Shown here: positions 8,770-17,582 of the stretch, in pieces
Position numbering within the stretch: position 1 is the stretch's first letter
How the letters are laid out: each line of letters opens with the position of its first letter
Assembly: GCF_034674885.1 (NCBI RefSeq)
Contig: NZ_JAUCDS010000010.1
Span: 32,861-96,860 of the forward strand
Origin: Castellaniella sp034674885
GTDB lineage: Bacteria; Pseudomonadota; Gammaproteobacteria; Burkholderiales; Burkholderiaceae_B
DNA: 64,000 nt
Direction: 5' to 3'
Notes under the pieces: model-generated
Told to the model about the DNA's origin: nothing
Databases searched by the model: none
The model's input: only the letters and a program-made list of their open reading frames with translations
Made by a program: the position numbers and the translations under genes

Positions 8770-10124
8770 CACCGGCTGTTCAGCAGTTGTTCGACGCGCA
8801 GCAGCACCAGCTCGTTGTCATCCTGGCGGTTGGGCTCTCGGCTGGACGAGAAGGGAAAATTGTTGTCATTGCCGACGACGATGTGCGCGGCGTCCACGAC
8901 ATCGACGTTCTCGATGGTGAAGAACGGGAACTGCAGGACGCCGTCGGTCAGGGGCTTGCGGGCGACGCCCTTGGGGTCCTGGATCTTCAGCAGATCGATA
9001 TACGCGATCTTGCGCATTGCCTGGCCGGCATCCCCATCCGGGAACACGACCTTGTAGACGCGCTTGAAAGCCGGCAGGTTCGAAAAGCAGACCGTCGTGT
9101 CCTTCGCCGCAGGCGCGCAGGCCTTGTCGGGCGTGCCCTCGCCGTTGTCGCGCTCGATCACCAGAGCGGTCTTCGCGTCAATCATGTTGAAGTCGCCAAT
9201 GGCATGGTTCTTGCCTTCCAGGGGATAGAACCAGGAACGGCCCGTCCATTTTTCGTCGGCCACACTGAATTCCAGGACGCGCAGCACCGTCTTGCCGTCC
9301 TTCATTTCCCAGCCTCCGGCGCCTTCGTCCCACACAGGACCTTTCAGCAGGGGATACAAAAACTTCCCGTCCGGCGAAGCGGCCATGCCTTCGAAGCCCT
9401 TGGAGCGCTTCAGGTTCACGCCCTTGTACGACTGCCCTGGCTCACCGGGTGTCGCCACGCGGTAGTGATCCGGCGACCGGATTGCCTTGCCGTCAACCTC
9501 CGTTTCAAAGAACGCCAGCACCTTGCCGCTGCGGTCGGTCTTGATCAGGTACGGCCCGAACTCGTCCCCGATCCAGAAATGATCGCCGATGGGCTGGAAG
9601 CTTTCCGTGTCCAGGTCCGAGCCGGTCAGATAGCGCTGCTTCGTGTCTTCGTGCACGATGCGAAACGGAATTTTCTTGTCGGGATCACTCAGGAAGACCG
9701 TCTGCAATGGAGCCAGGGTGCCGGCAGCCCAATCGATGCGATACCGGTTCAGGTACAGCATCGAATCCATGGAATTGGCCTTGGCGCCGAAACCATTGTC
9801 GGTCAGAATCCAGGCCGTTCCGTCGTCCAGCACCCGGATGCCGGAATGCCCCTGGCGGGGCTGGCCCTGGATCGGCAAGGCCATGCCGGTCGCCCGGTCG
9901 GCCGAACGCCCCATCACGGTCTCGGGCTTCTCGACGTGGACCGCAGTCGTGTATTTACCGGACGATTTCAGGTCATCCGGCGCATCCGCCGGGGCCGACA
10001 CCACACTTTTGGCGGGCAGCACGGCATGCCCCTGTAGTTCGGCAGGGGTTTCCTGCTGGGCGGCAGCGACAAATGGAAGGGCGCCGATGATTGCGGCAAT
10101 GATCGGCAAATGGCGAAACTGCAT
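8769..10124 (-). CDS. Phytase-like esterase-domain secreted protein
   Basis: A 451-residue exported protein with a Sec signal (MQFRHLPIIAAIIGALPFVAAA). The body matches the esterase-like domain of bacterial phytases: GHSGIRVLDDGTAWILTDNG, the WIGDEFGPYL motif, GFEGMAASPDG and a late ENVDVVD segment. Its substrate is presumably an organic phosphate, inferred from the family, the co-encoded PhoX and the upstream Pho box. It is first in a two-gene operon. Confidence 0.85.
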   Translation of the reverse strand: MQFRHLPIIAAIIGALPFVAAAQQETPAELQGHAVLPAKSVVSAPADAPDDLKSSGKYTTAVHVEKPETVMGRSADRATGMALPIQGQPRQGHSGIRVLDDGTAWILTDNGFGAKANSMDSMLYLNRYRIDWAAGTLAPLQTVFLSDPDKKIPFRIVHEDTKQRYLTGSDLDTESFQPIGDHFWIGDEFGPYLIKTDRSGKVLAFFETEVDGKAIRSPDHYRVATPGEPGQSYKGVNLKRSKGFEGMAASPDGKFLYPLLKGPVWDEGAGGWEMKDGKTVLRVLEFSVADEKWTGRSWFYPLEGKNHAIGDFNMIDAKTALVIERDNGEGTPDKACAPAAKDTTVCFSNLPAFKRVYKVVFPDGDAGQAMRKIAYIDLLKIQDPKGVARKPLTDGVLQFPFFTIENVDVVDAAHIVVGNDNNFPFSSSREPNRQDDNELVLLRVEQLLNSR

Positions 10125-10160
10125 GGGCTCGTCCTTGACATGACTGAGAGAGGAGCATGC

Positions 10161-10194
10161 AGTCTAGCGAGCGCATATGACGCGCATGTGACAG
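10161..10194 (-). promoter_or_regulatory. Pho box and -10 for the phytase-like/PhoX operon
   Basis: On the minus strand two 7-mers, CTGTCAC and GCGTCAT, are separated by four bases (10194 down to 10177). This matches the PhoB pattern CTGTCAT-N4-CTGTCAT at 11 of 14 positions. A -10-like TAGACT (10166-10161) follows after 10 bases, the usual spacing when a Pho box replaces the -35. The operon start is 36 bases further on. Confidence 0.72.
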
Positions 10195-10234
10195 GCTGAC
10201 CGGGTAAATCACCCACAAATATTAGGGTTAACAC

Positions 10235-10263
10235 TAGTCAAACCCACCAACAAACGGTATACT
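10235..10263 (+). promoter_or_regulatory. Candidate promoter of the 82-residue ORF
   Basis: TAGTCA (10235-10240), a 17-base spacer and TATACT (10258-10263) lie 42 bases before the ORF. The -10 overlaps a GTATAC palindrome like those in the neighbouring catabolic region. Confidence 0.4.
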
Positions 10264-10305
10264 AAATACAAGTCAATCGGGACGAACCCGCACAGGAGAA
10301 CCATC

Positions 10306-10554
10306 ATGGCATCCCCTAAATCCTACCCCTCCACGCCCGTGGGCGAACTGCTGGGCCGCTTCTACAATCACCGCTCGGTTCTCAGGCGCACCATTCCGCT
10401 ATTTGCCATCACACCAAAAGACGTGGTCAAGGCCTTGCGAGGCGAAGCGGCCATGAAACCCGGCCAATCCACCCCCGCTACTCCCGGCAGCACGCCGCAC
10501 CAGCGGACCGTGGCACCGCACAGCAGTCGCCGGCCCGCGCATGCCTCTTCGTAA
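10306..10554 (+). CDS. Small basic protein of unknown function (82 residues)
   Basis: No family recognised. The product has an ordered-looking N-terminal half (VGELLGRFYNHRSVLRRTIPLFAITPKDVVKALRG) and a Pro/Thr/Ser-rich tail with no membrane segment. The strong ribosome site AGGAGAACCATC before ATG 10306, and a plausible promoter, argue that it is expressed. It runs convergently to the reductase gene of the next cluster. Confidence 0.6.
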   Translation: MASPKSYPSTPVGELLGRFYNHRSVLRRTIPLFAITPKDVVKALRGEAAMKPGQSTPATPGSTPHQRTVAPHSSRRPAHASS

Positions 10555-10607
10555 TTGCAAACGGGGCGGGGCAGCCCGCCTGCCTGCCCTTCTCTCGGTG
10601 GGGGCCA

Positions 10608-11627
10608 TCAGGCCTCCACTGAATCCTCGCGGTGATGGAAGGTGAAGCTGTCTGAATAGATGTAGTCCAGCTCGGCCCCCAAGCCCAGCAGCAGCCGCTT
10701 GGTATCCGTCACCATTCCGGGCGATCCGCACAGGTAGAAGGCAAATTCGGACACATCCTCGAAGTCCTGGGCAATGGCCTGCTGCACATGTCCGCACCGG
10801 CCTTGCCAGGTATCGGCAGCCCGGGACAGGACCGGCACGAAATTGAATTCATACAGCCGGTCCGCCCACGAATCGAGTTCCTCGCGCGCATATAGATCGT
10901 CTTCAGTGCGCATCCCCCAATACAGCGATACCGGCGGACAATCCTCGTCGTCCAGCAGCGATTCCAGGATGGCGCGAATCGGTGCCAGGCCGGTGCCTGT
11001 CGCGACGAAAATCATGGGCCGGTAGTCCTCGGCATGGTAGCAGAACGTCCCGCGAGGGATTTCGACGTCCAACATGCTGCCTGCGGCGAGCGAGCCCAGA
11101 AGACCCTGAGTGAAATGCCCCCCCGGCACGCGCCGGATGTGGAACTCGACCTCGTTGCCAAACGGATACGCGCCAGCCATCGAAAAACTGCGCTCGCCGA
11201 TGCCTTCGAGCAGTACATTCATGTGCTGGCCGGGCCGGTAATCACAATCCAGATCTTCCGGGAGCTGAAGCACCAGGCGCGAAATATCGGCAGTCAGCGG
11301 TTCCACCGCCCTGACCTCGGCTTGCGTACGGATAGGTTCCGGCAATTCCGGCCCCTTGCTGGCAGGCGTGATCACCATATCGCAATCGGGGTGGGCCTGG
11401 CAGGCCAGGGCATAGCCCTGGGCCGCTTCTTCCTCGGTGAGCGCCATCGGGAACTCATCGTAGTGGGCAGATCCCTCCTGGACCTTGATCCTGCACGTGC
11501 CGCAGCTCCCGAAGGTGCACTCGTGCGGCAGCCTGACGCCGGCCCGCAGGGCTGCATCCAGAATGGTTTCCTGACCCGCAACTTCGAATGCCTCTTGGGT
11601 ATCCGATACCACTATCCGATGACTCAT
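10608..11627 (-). CDS. NADH:ferredoxin/oxygenase reductase, [2Fe-2S]-FAD-NAD type
   Basis: A 339-residue oxygenase reductase (BenC/XylZ-like architecture) feeding electrons from NAD(P)H to an oxygenase or ferredoxin. The N-terminal plant-type ferredoxin domain has Cys37, Cys42, Cys45 and Cys76. An FAD domain with RSFS follows, then an NAD domain with FVATGTGLAPIRA and YLCGSPGM. GGAGAG precedes ATG 11627. It is the last gene of a minus-strand unit: diiron oxidase, aldehyde dehydrogenase, GlcG/HbpS-like, reductase. It is the likely electron source for the oxidase, directly or through the two ferredoxins at 21.6-22.5 kb. Confidence 0.9.
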   Translation of the reverse strand: MSHRIVVSDTQEAFEVAGQETILDAALRAGVRLPHECTFGSCGTCRIKVQEGSAHYDEFPMALTEEEAAQGYALACQAHPDCDMVITPASKGPELPEPIRTQAEVRAVEPLTADISRLVLQLPEDLDCDYRPGQHMNVLLEGIGERSFSMAGAYPFGNEVEFHIRRVPGGHFTQGLLGSLAAGSMLDVEIPRGTFCYHAEDYRPMIFVATGTGLAPIRAILESLLDDEDCPPVSLYWGMRTEDDLYAREELDSWADRLYEFNFVPVLSRAADTWQGRCGHVQQAIAQDFEDVSEFAFYLCGSPGMVTDTKRLLLGLGAELDYIYSDSFTFHHREDSVEA

Positions 11628-11663
11628 GGCGACTCTCCAGACTGTTCTCGCCGATTGACGGGC

Positions 11664-12143
11664 TTATTTCTTGATGTCGGCTTCCACCAGCACGGCCATG
11701 CCCTTGGCCTTCAGGGCGTCAGCCAGTGCCCGCAGGCCGGCCAGCCCGGCCTCTGTATCCTGCTTGCCATTGCCGCCGCTCAACCCGAGGCCACCGACGA
11801 CCTCGTCATCCACCACAATCGGGAAGCCGCCCACGAACGCCGCAAAGCGCCCTTCGAAGCTGAGCTGAATGCCAAAGGCCTCGTTGCCCGGCAGTGCCGG
11901 CCCGTTGGGCGGAGTGGTGAACAAATGCGTCGAGCGCTTGTGTCCTGCGGCTGTGAATGCCTTGTTCATGGCGATCTGCGGCCCGGTGATCCGAGCGCCA
12001 TTCATGCGCTCCAGCACAATCGGAAAGCCACCGGCATCCACCACGCATACGGTCTCCAGGACTCCGATTTCCTTGGATCTCGCGATGGCCGCATCCACCA
12101 TCAGTCGGGCTTCTTCCAGTTCCAGTTGCAGGGTCTTTTTCAT
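11664..12143 (-). CDS. GlcG/HbpS-family protein (heme-degrading-type domain)
   Basis: A 159-residue protein of the GlcG/HbpS (DUF336) family. Members bind heme or small ligands and recur as accessory genes in catabolic operons, usually without a proven reaction. Family signatures include VVDAGGFPIVLERMNGA, NKAFTAAGHKRST and GGFPIVVDDEVVGGLGLSGG. No signal peptide is seen, so it should be cytoplasmic. Start ATG 12143 follows GGAGGACAGAG. Its partner may be the adjacent aldehyde dehydrogenase or oxidase. Confidence 0.85.
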   Translation of the reverse strand: MKKTLQLELEEARLMVDAAIARSKEIGVLETVCVVDAGGFPIVLERMNGARITGPQIAMNKAFTAAGHKRSTHLFTTPPNGPALPGNEAFGIQLSFEGRFAAFVGGFPIVVDDEVVGGLGLSGGNGKQDTEAGLAGLRALADALKAKGMAVLVEADIKK

Positions 12144-12208
12144 CTCTGTCCTCCAATGACATAAGTGCTGCGATGGCTCCGATGCGAAGCCGTCGTCAAA
12201 ATGAATGC

Positions 12209-13669
12209 TCAAACGCCGCGATACACGGTCTTGATCTGGGTGAAGAACTCCAGACCAGCGCGCCCGGACTCTCTGAACGTTGCCGTGCTGGATCGCTTGA
12301 TGCCGCCAAACGGCGCATTCACCAGATTCCCGGTCGTCGTGCGGTTGATCTTGACGGTCCCGGCCTGAATGTCGTGCGCGAACCGATGAGCCAGCCGCGC
12401 GTCGCGCGTCACGATGCCGGCCGACAGACCGTATTCGGTGTCGTTGGCGATTTCCAGCGCCTGCTCGTAACCGTCCACCACGAGAATCGCGATGACGGGA
12501 CCGAAGATCTCCTCGCGCGCGATCCGCATGTCGGGCTTCACGTCGGTGAAGATCGCCGGCGTCACGAAGTAGCCCTTGTCATACGCGGCGCCACTCAGAC
12601 GATCCCCTCCCACCAGATGGGTGGCTTCCGCCTTGCCGATTGCGACGTACTCCAGGACGGTCTTCATCTGACTGGCGGTCGCCAAAGGCCCCAGGTCGTT
12701 GCCGGCCTGCATGCCGGAGCCCACCTTCAGCAGGGCGACCCGCTGCAGCAGCTTGTCGGTGAACGACTGGCTGACCGCCCGGTCGACCAGCACCCGGCTG
12801 GTGCCGGTACAGGCCTGCCCCGTCAGCGACAGGCCGCCCTTGATGGTCAGATCCACCGCCAGATCGATATCGGCATCCGCCATCACGATCAAGGGGTTCT
12901 TGCCGCCCAGCTCCATCTGCAGGCGCGTCGTCATCGATGCGCCGCGATGAATGGCCTCGCCCGCCTGCGTCGAACCGGTGAAGGTGATGGCGCGGACCTC
13001 GGCCGACTGCGTCAGGACGCCGCCGACCCTGGACGCCCGCCCCGTCAGGAAATTCAGGACGCCGGCCGGTATGCCGGCATCGACCAGGGCTTCTGCCAGC
13101 CTATAGCCTGACAGGGGTGTGTCCGTCGATGGCTTGAAGACCACGGTGTTCCCCATGATCAGCGCCGGAGCGATCTTGCGAGATGGGATGGAGATGGGGA
13201 AATTCCAGGGCGAGATCACAGTCACGACGCCCAGCGGCTCACGCTGGGTATAGACCACCATGTCAGGATCGTCCTGGGGGAAAGTCTCACCGGAATAAGT
13301 CTGGCCCTCGATCGCATAGAACTGCAATGTGCTGGCGGACCTGAGCACTTCGGCCTTGGCCTGGGACAGCTGTTTGCCTTCTTCCCGGGTGAGCTCTTCG
13401 GCAATCTGGTCGACTCGTTCGCGCAGCAATTCAGCCGCCCGGATCAGGATGGCCGCGCGCCTGGAAATCGGCGTGGCGAACCAGGCCGGGAATGCTGCAT
13501 GGGCCGCCTCGATCGCAGCCCGGGCATCCTGTTGGTCAGAATCCTGGAAGTGACCGACGATATCCGACGTGTCGGCCGGGTTAGGGTTGGGGTAGGTGTC
13601 GCCCGAGGCCGCCGCCTGCCACTTCCCACCGATGTAGTTCTTGAAAACCTGCGTATTGATATTGCCCAC
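12209..13669 (-). CDS. NAD(P)-dependent aldehyde dehydrogenase
   Basis: Aldehyde dehydrogenase superfamily enzyme of about 486 residues, oxidising an aldehyde to an acid. Seen are the cofactor region VISPWNFPISIPSRKIAPAL, the Glu motif MELGGKNP, the catalytic Cys in TGQACTGTSR, and EEIFGPV. No upstream ATG is in frame because TGA immediately precedes TTG 13675. I chose GTG 13669 since AGGA lies nine bases before it; TTG 13675 is possible. It follows the diiron oxidase on the same strand and probably consumes an aldehyde from that reaction. Confidence 0.92.
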   Translation of the reverse strand: MGNINTQVFKNYIGGKWQAAASGDTYPNPNPADTSDIVGHFQDSDQQDARAAIEAAHAAFPAWFATPISRRAAILIRAAELLRERVDQIAEELTREEGKQLSQAKAEVLRSASTLQFYAIEGQTYSGETFPQDDPDMVVYTQREPLGVVTVISPWNFPISIPSRKIAPALIMGNTVVFKPSTDTPLSGYRLAEALVDAGIPAGVLNFLTGRASRVGGVLTQSAEVRAITFTGSTQAGEAIHRGASMTTRLQMELGGKNPLIVMADADIDLAVDLTIKGGLSLTGQACTGTSRVLVDRAVSQSFTDKLLQRVALLKVGSGMQAGNDLGPLATASQMKTVLEYVAIGKAEATHLVGGDRLSGAAYDKGYFVTPAIFTDVKPDMRIAREEIFGPVIAILVVDGYEQALEIANDTEYGLSAGIVTRDARLAHRFAHDIQAGTVKINRTTTGNLVNAPFGGIKRSSTATFRESGRAGLEFFTQIKTVYRGV

Positions 13670-13695
13670 AGCCAATCATCCTGTTGCCGGACCAA

Positions 13696-13733
13696 GCGAC
13701 ATCCATGGATGTCGCGGAATCCGGATCGATTCC
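13696..13733. repeat. Perfect 20-bp palindrome plus second hairpin between oxidase and aldehyde dehydrogenase genes
   Basis: GCGACATCCATGGATGTCGC (13696-13715) is a perfect palindrome. It is followed directly by GGAATC/GATTCC (13716-13733). Both lie in the 130-base gap of the minus-strand operon. An RNA-processing or stabilising structure, or a protein site, is possible. No T-run follows. Confidence 0.55.
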
Positions 13734-13799
13734 ATGAGGAATGAACTTGTCGGCGGCGCACGGCCCCACTGAATCCAGGCCGGCCGCGCACCATCCGAT

Positions 13800-14531
13800 T
13801 TACGCCGCCATTTCCAGTTCTTCGAGAGAGATCTCGTCCTTCACGTAATCGTTGTACAGGGCCGTGGTATACAGATACCGCATCTTTGCGCCAATTTCGC
13901 AGATGTGCAGGCATTTCTGCTGCAGCTCGACGGTATTGGCATGCTCCAGGACGATCTGGTAGCCGCGCTCGCCGTGGATTTCATCGGACACGATGTGCAG
14001 ATCGAAGAATTCCGCTTCTTCGTCGGTGAAGCCGTATTTATCCTTCAGGATTGGCGATTGCTTGCGGTAGATCGACGGCACCTGGGATTCCAGCCCGACC
14101 ACCAGACCAGCCACCGCGACGATGGGGTCCTCCCGCATCGCCACGCAATAACACCAGGACTGCAGCGCGCGCGTCGTCGGCGACATATTGTCCGGGCTTT
14201 CCACGCGTTCACGCGTCGTGCCGCAGGCCTCGGCAAATCGGATCAGCAGATCGGTATGACGATCGCCGCCGATTTCCTCTTCGTACATATTGGCCAGCAG
14301 GAAGTCCTTTGCTTCGGTGAAATTGTCGGGCATGCGTGCATAGACATAGGCCAGGTAGTCTGCGAACGGTCCGACATAGTGGTAGTGGTTCTCGGCCCAG
14401 CGTGCCATATGGGCCCGGCTCAGTTTACCGGTCGCCCAAGCCACGCTGAAGGGAGCCTTATTCGCGCTATTGCCCTTGATCGCCAATTCCAGGGCGGTGC
14501 GGAATTCATCTTGGTTCATCAATGTAGCCAT
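13800..14531 (-). CDS. Heme-oxygenase-like diiron oxidase/oxygenase (TenA/PqqC-like superfamily)
   Basis: A 243-residue helical protein of the heme-oxygenase-like diiron group (CADD, UndA, BesC, SznF), which use O2 for oxidative cleavage, decarboxylation or N-oxygenation of small amino or carboxylic acids. All six expected ligands are present in the CADD-like pattern: Glu85 and His92 (EEIGGDRH), Glu148 (GLES), then His179, Asp183 and His186 (HIVSDEIH). Start ATG 14531 has AGGA at six bases; in-frame ATGs at 14537 and 14519 are alternatives. First gene of the unit with the aldehyde dehydrogenase, GlcG-like protein and reductase. Substrate unknown. Confidence 0.88.
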   Translation of the reverse strand: MATLMNQDEFRTALELAIKGNSANKAPFSVAWATGKLSRAHMARWAENHYHYVGPFADYLAYVYARMPDNFTEAKDFLLANMYEEEIGGDRHTDLLIRFAEACGTTRERVESPDNMSPTTRALQSWCYCVAMREDPIVAVAGLVVGLESQVPSIYRKQSPILKDKYGFTDEEAEFFDLHIVSDEIHGERGYQIVLEHANTVELQQKCLHICEIGAKMRYLYTTALYNDYVKDEISLEELEMAA

Positions 14532-14637
14532 TTCCATTCCTGTATCAAAACACAACATAAAAGTAGATGGTCTCAAGACCTCGCCCAGGAAGATCCGCAT
14601 GTCCAGCGGGTCGATTGAGCAGCATGTACGGACTATT

Positions 14638-14650
14638 GTATACCGTATAC
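14638..14650. promoter_or_regulatory. Candidate GntR operator upstream of the diiron-oxidase operon
   Basis: GTATACCGTATAC, a near-perfect palindrome made of two GTATAC copies, lies 107 bases before the oxidase start. It is the best of the YTGTATACY-like sites in this region. Confidence 0.6.
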
Positions 14651-14694
14651 TGTTATAGAAAATAAGGGTTATCCCGAGAATTTCGAACCCTGAA

Positions 14695-16161
14695 TCATTG
14701 AAGCCTGAAGGCTCTCAGCCACTGGCCGTCCTTCCTCGGATCCGCCGCCCCCTGCAGCTCTCCGCTCTGCAAGCGAAGGATCGCGTGCGCGCCCCCGAAA
14801 TCGCTGCGGCCCGCCAATTCACCGGCGGCGGCATGGGGTTCTGCGTAGCCTGCGGACCGCAGCACGCGTGCCAGATCATCGGGAAAGCCCTTCTCGATTG
14901 CGAGGGCGTCGCCCGCCTCCAGCCGCCAGCGCGGAGCATCCAGGGCCTTCTGGATATCCCAGCCCCACGCCAGGACTCGCGTCAGTATCTGGATCTGGCC
15001 CTGGGGCTGCATCAGGCCGCCGACGACCCCCATGCCCAGGAAGAACTCGCCATCCCGGGTCGTCAGTCCCGGAACCACGGTATGGTAGGGGCGCTTGCCC
15101 GGCGCCGGACCATTGACATGGCCTGGTCCGGAAAACCCGAAACCTCGGTTCTGCATGCAAAACCCTCCACCGGGCACGGCAATGCCGGATCCAAAGCGCT
15201 TGAAGACACTGGACATGAGCGTGATCGCCAGGCCCTGCGCATCCACCACGACAGTGCAGACGGTGTTGCCTGCCGGGTCCGCGACCGTGCGCTTGGCCTT
15301 CTCCATTGCTGCTGCGGTGGCCTGGACCATCCGCACCCAGGTTCCTGGATCATCCGGGGCGCCGCCCTGATCCTGAATGGCCGACAGCGCATCCAGAATC
15401 GCAATGCCATGCGTGTTGGGTGGACATTCGTGAATCCGGGCTCCGTGGAAATCCAGGGACAACGGCGTCGCGAAATCACCACTATGCCGCTGGAAATCCT
15501 CGGCTGCCAGAACCCCCCCCATCCGCTGGACGGCCTGCGCAGCCGCTTCGGCCAGAGGTCCATGATAGAAATAGTCGGGGCCGTCCATCGCGATGCGTTC
15601 CAGCGAGTCGGCCAGTTCAGGATTCTGGAAGCGGTCCCCCGGCGCCGGAGGCCGCCCGGCATGGAACATCCGGGCGCACACGGGATCCGCGCGCAGGACG
15701 AAGTCGAAGATCGCCCATTCGTGCGCGGCCACGCTGGCCACGGCAAACCCGTCACGTGCATGACGAATCGCCGGGGCGAACAGGCGACGCCATTCCAGGC
15801 GACCAAAGCGCTGGTGCAAGTCCCGCCAGCCCATGACGGCACCCGGCGTGGTGACCGACAAGGGGTGGCGCTCGGGAATCCGGGCGCCTGGCAGCGCGCT
15901 CACCATGCCGGCATCCAGCGCAAGAGGCGCGCGACCGGTCCCGTTATAGCTCAGCACAGGTTGTCCGGCCTGATGAATCATCGCCAGCAGGTCGCCACCA
16001 ATGCTCGTCGCCATGGGCTCGACGACCCCCATGACGGCATCGGCCGCAATGGCGGCATCCACGGCAGAACCGCCGGCCTCCAGGATTTCCCGGGCTGCCT
16101 GCGCCGCCAGGGGGTTGCCAGTGGACACCATGGCGCCCGGCTTGCTTTGACTTCCGTTCAT
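14695..16161 (-). CDS. Gamma-glutamyltransferase-family Ntn hydrolase (YwrD-like)
   Basis: A 488-residue homologue of self-cleaving gamma-glutamyltransferases. N-terminal family blocks are present (GNPLAAQAAREILEAGG, Arg77 in NGTGRAP). The probable nucleophile is Thr300 in AGNTVCTVVVD, replacing the TTHYSVVD of Escherichia coli Ggt. FGSGIAVPGGG and GVVGGLMQPQGQ are more typical of the YwrD branch, whose substrates are often unclear. No signal peptide is seen, so it is probably cytoplasmic. ATG 16161 is preceded by GGGAG. It may deblock an amide or gamma-glutamyl intermediate in the surrounding pathway. Confidence 0.85.
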   Translation of the reverse strand: MNGSQSKPGAMVSTGNPLAAQAAREILEAGGSAVDAAIAADAVMGVVEPMATSIGGDLLAMIHQAGQPVLSYNGTGRAPLALDAGMVSALPGARIPERHPLSVTTPGAVMGWRDLHQRFGRLEWRRLFAPAIRHARDGFAVASVAAHEWAIFDFVLRADPVCARMFHAGRPPAPGDRFQNPELADSLERIAMDGPDYFYHGPLAEAAAQAVQRMGGVLAAEDFQRHSGDFATPLSLDFHGARIHECPPNTHGIAILDALSAIQDQGGAPDDPGTWVRMVQATAAAMEKAKRTVADPAGNTVCTVVVDAQGLAITLMSSVFKRFGSGIAVPGGGFCMQNRGFGFSGPGHVNGPAPGKRPYHTVVPGLTTRDGEFFLGMGVVGGLMQPQGQIQILTRVLAWGWDIQKALDAPRWRLEAGDALAIEKGFPDDLARVLRSAGYAEPHAAAGELAGRSDFGGAHAILRLQSGELQGAADPRKDGQWLRAFRLQ

Positions 16162-16208
16162 GACTTCACTCCCATGCCGTGCAGGCGAGCTGCGCACCTG
16201 CCAGATCG

Positions 16209-17339
16209 TCAGAAACTATGGTTCAGGCCCAGGCCTGCCTCGGTCGCCTTCAGGCTGTCGATATAGGCGATGTTCGTACCGTAGGAGCCATAGACGTACA
16301 CGCTGGTGCGCTTGGACAATGGATACACGTACCGGGCGCTGTATATGGTCTGGTCACCCGCGAAATCCCCCAGCTTGTCCGCGTCATCCAGATTGGATGC
16401 CGTGCGCGCCCAGGCGAAACCGGCGGTCCCGCCGCCGAACGGCACGGACAGACCAACGTAGTAGTTGCTGGCCTTGAAGTCATGCGCCATCAGGAATTCA
16501 TCATAATCGGCGATGGGCGACCCCGCCTTTGCAAAGACCTGGGCGAACAGGGCTCTGTCACCAAAGGCCCCCACGCCGTTGATCTTCGCATATCGATCCT
16601 GCCCGTACCCCAGGGCCAGCTTCGCAACTGCAAAGTCGTACGAGCCCACCAAAGCCCAGCTGGTCGCCGCGTGTTCAAATTTCCCCGTACCGGCCCGATC
16701 ATAGGTCGCCACCGCGTGGATCGTCTGGTCCGTATACTGCACCCCCAAGGACAGATAGCTGTCGCGGTCTTTGTTGGTGTCGGGATCCTGGTCGTTGCGC
16801 ACGATCACCCCATTGGCGGCATAGCCGATGCCTGCCTGGAACCCCGAGAAATTGGGCGTCGTATACCGGAACATATTGTCCACACGCACGGATGCCGCCC
16901 CGAAGGTCTTGTCGATATCGCCCATCGACGAGGTGCTGTTGATACCGAAGAACGGATCGGCAAGATTGTATTGGCGCCCCATCATGAACGTCCCCCAGTC
17001 ATCGCTGGACAGACCGACATTGGATTCCCGGTGGAACATCCGCGGGGTCACCGTCGTCCCATCGCTGGGGTTGATGCCGGATTCCAGCACGAATACGGCG
17101 CGCAAGCCATCCCCCAGGTCTTCCACCCCCTGGAAGCCGAACCGGCTGCCCGACAAATAGCTGTCGTGCAAGCCAGAGGACTTGCTGGAATAGTCGATGC
17201 CCGATTTGTTGAGTGTCCGCTGGCTGTAACCATAGCCGGTATCGACGACGCCATACAGGGTCACGGACGTTTCCGCTTGTGCGACGCCGATGGCCGCGAA
17301 ACTGCCGATCAGCGACAGGATAAGAGTTTCCCTCTTCAT
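16209..17339 (-). CDS. Gram-negative trimeric porin (OmpC-like, Burkholderiales type)
   Basis: Outer-membrane porin of 376 residues with a Sec signal ending in GVAQA. The first strand is TSVTLYGVVDTGYGY, then RFGFQGVEDLGDGLRAVFVLE, and a terminal Phe (LNHSF) as BAM requires. Start ATG 17339 (MKRETLIL) follows GGAG at about 12 bases. It lies between the Rid-family and gamma-glutamyltransferase genes, so it may admit the pathway's substrate. Confidence 0.93.
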   Translation of the reverse strand: MKRETLILSLIGSFAAIGVAQAETSVTLYGVVDTGYGYSQRTLNKSGIDYSSKSSGLHDSYLSGSRFGFQGVEDLGDGLRAVFVLESGINPSDGTTVTPRMFHRESNVGLSSDDWGTFMMGRQYNLADPFFGINSTSSMGDIDKTFGAASVRVDNMFRYTTPNFSGFQAGIGYAANGVIVRNDQDPDTNKDRDSYLSLGVQYTDQTIHAVATYDRAGTGKFEHAATSWALVGSYDFAVAKLALGYGQDRYAKINGVGAFGDRALFAQVFAKAGSPIADYDEFLMAHDFKASNYYVGLSVPFGGGTAGFAWARTASNLDDADKLGDFAGDQTIYSARYVYPLSKRTSVYVYGSYGTNIAYIDSLKATEAGLGLNHSF

Positions 17340-17582
17340 GATATTTCGAGTCTCCATCTTATTTATAAATTGCTGTTCGCCCGATTCCCGTGAACCGGAG
17401 CACCAGTCCAACAATGAATGACATGCAGCGCTGCTGCACTCCTTTGCTCAAGACTGCGTCGGCATCACCTCCCTTTGGCTTTTGATTGAAAACACCCGTC
17501 CCGCACGCAGGCAGAAGCCCTGCACGCAAGAAAATCGCGACTGGATAATCAGTGAAGGACGGCGTGGATCAGGGGCGCGTCG

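Noticed and set aside
6646..9057. 803-codon plus-strand frame over tRNA-Thr and the PhoX gene
   Set aside because: It runs through the tRNA and antisense to the Tat-exported PhoX protein; no recognised domain.
10195..10215. Second Pho-box repeat upstream of the first
   Set aside because: No 7-mer with adequate match to CTGTCAT at the required 11-base phase.
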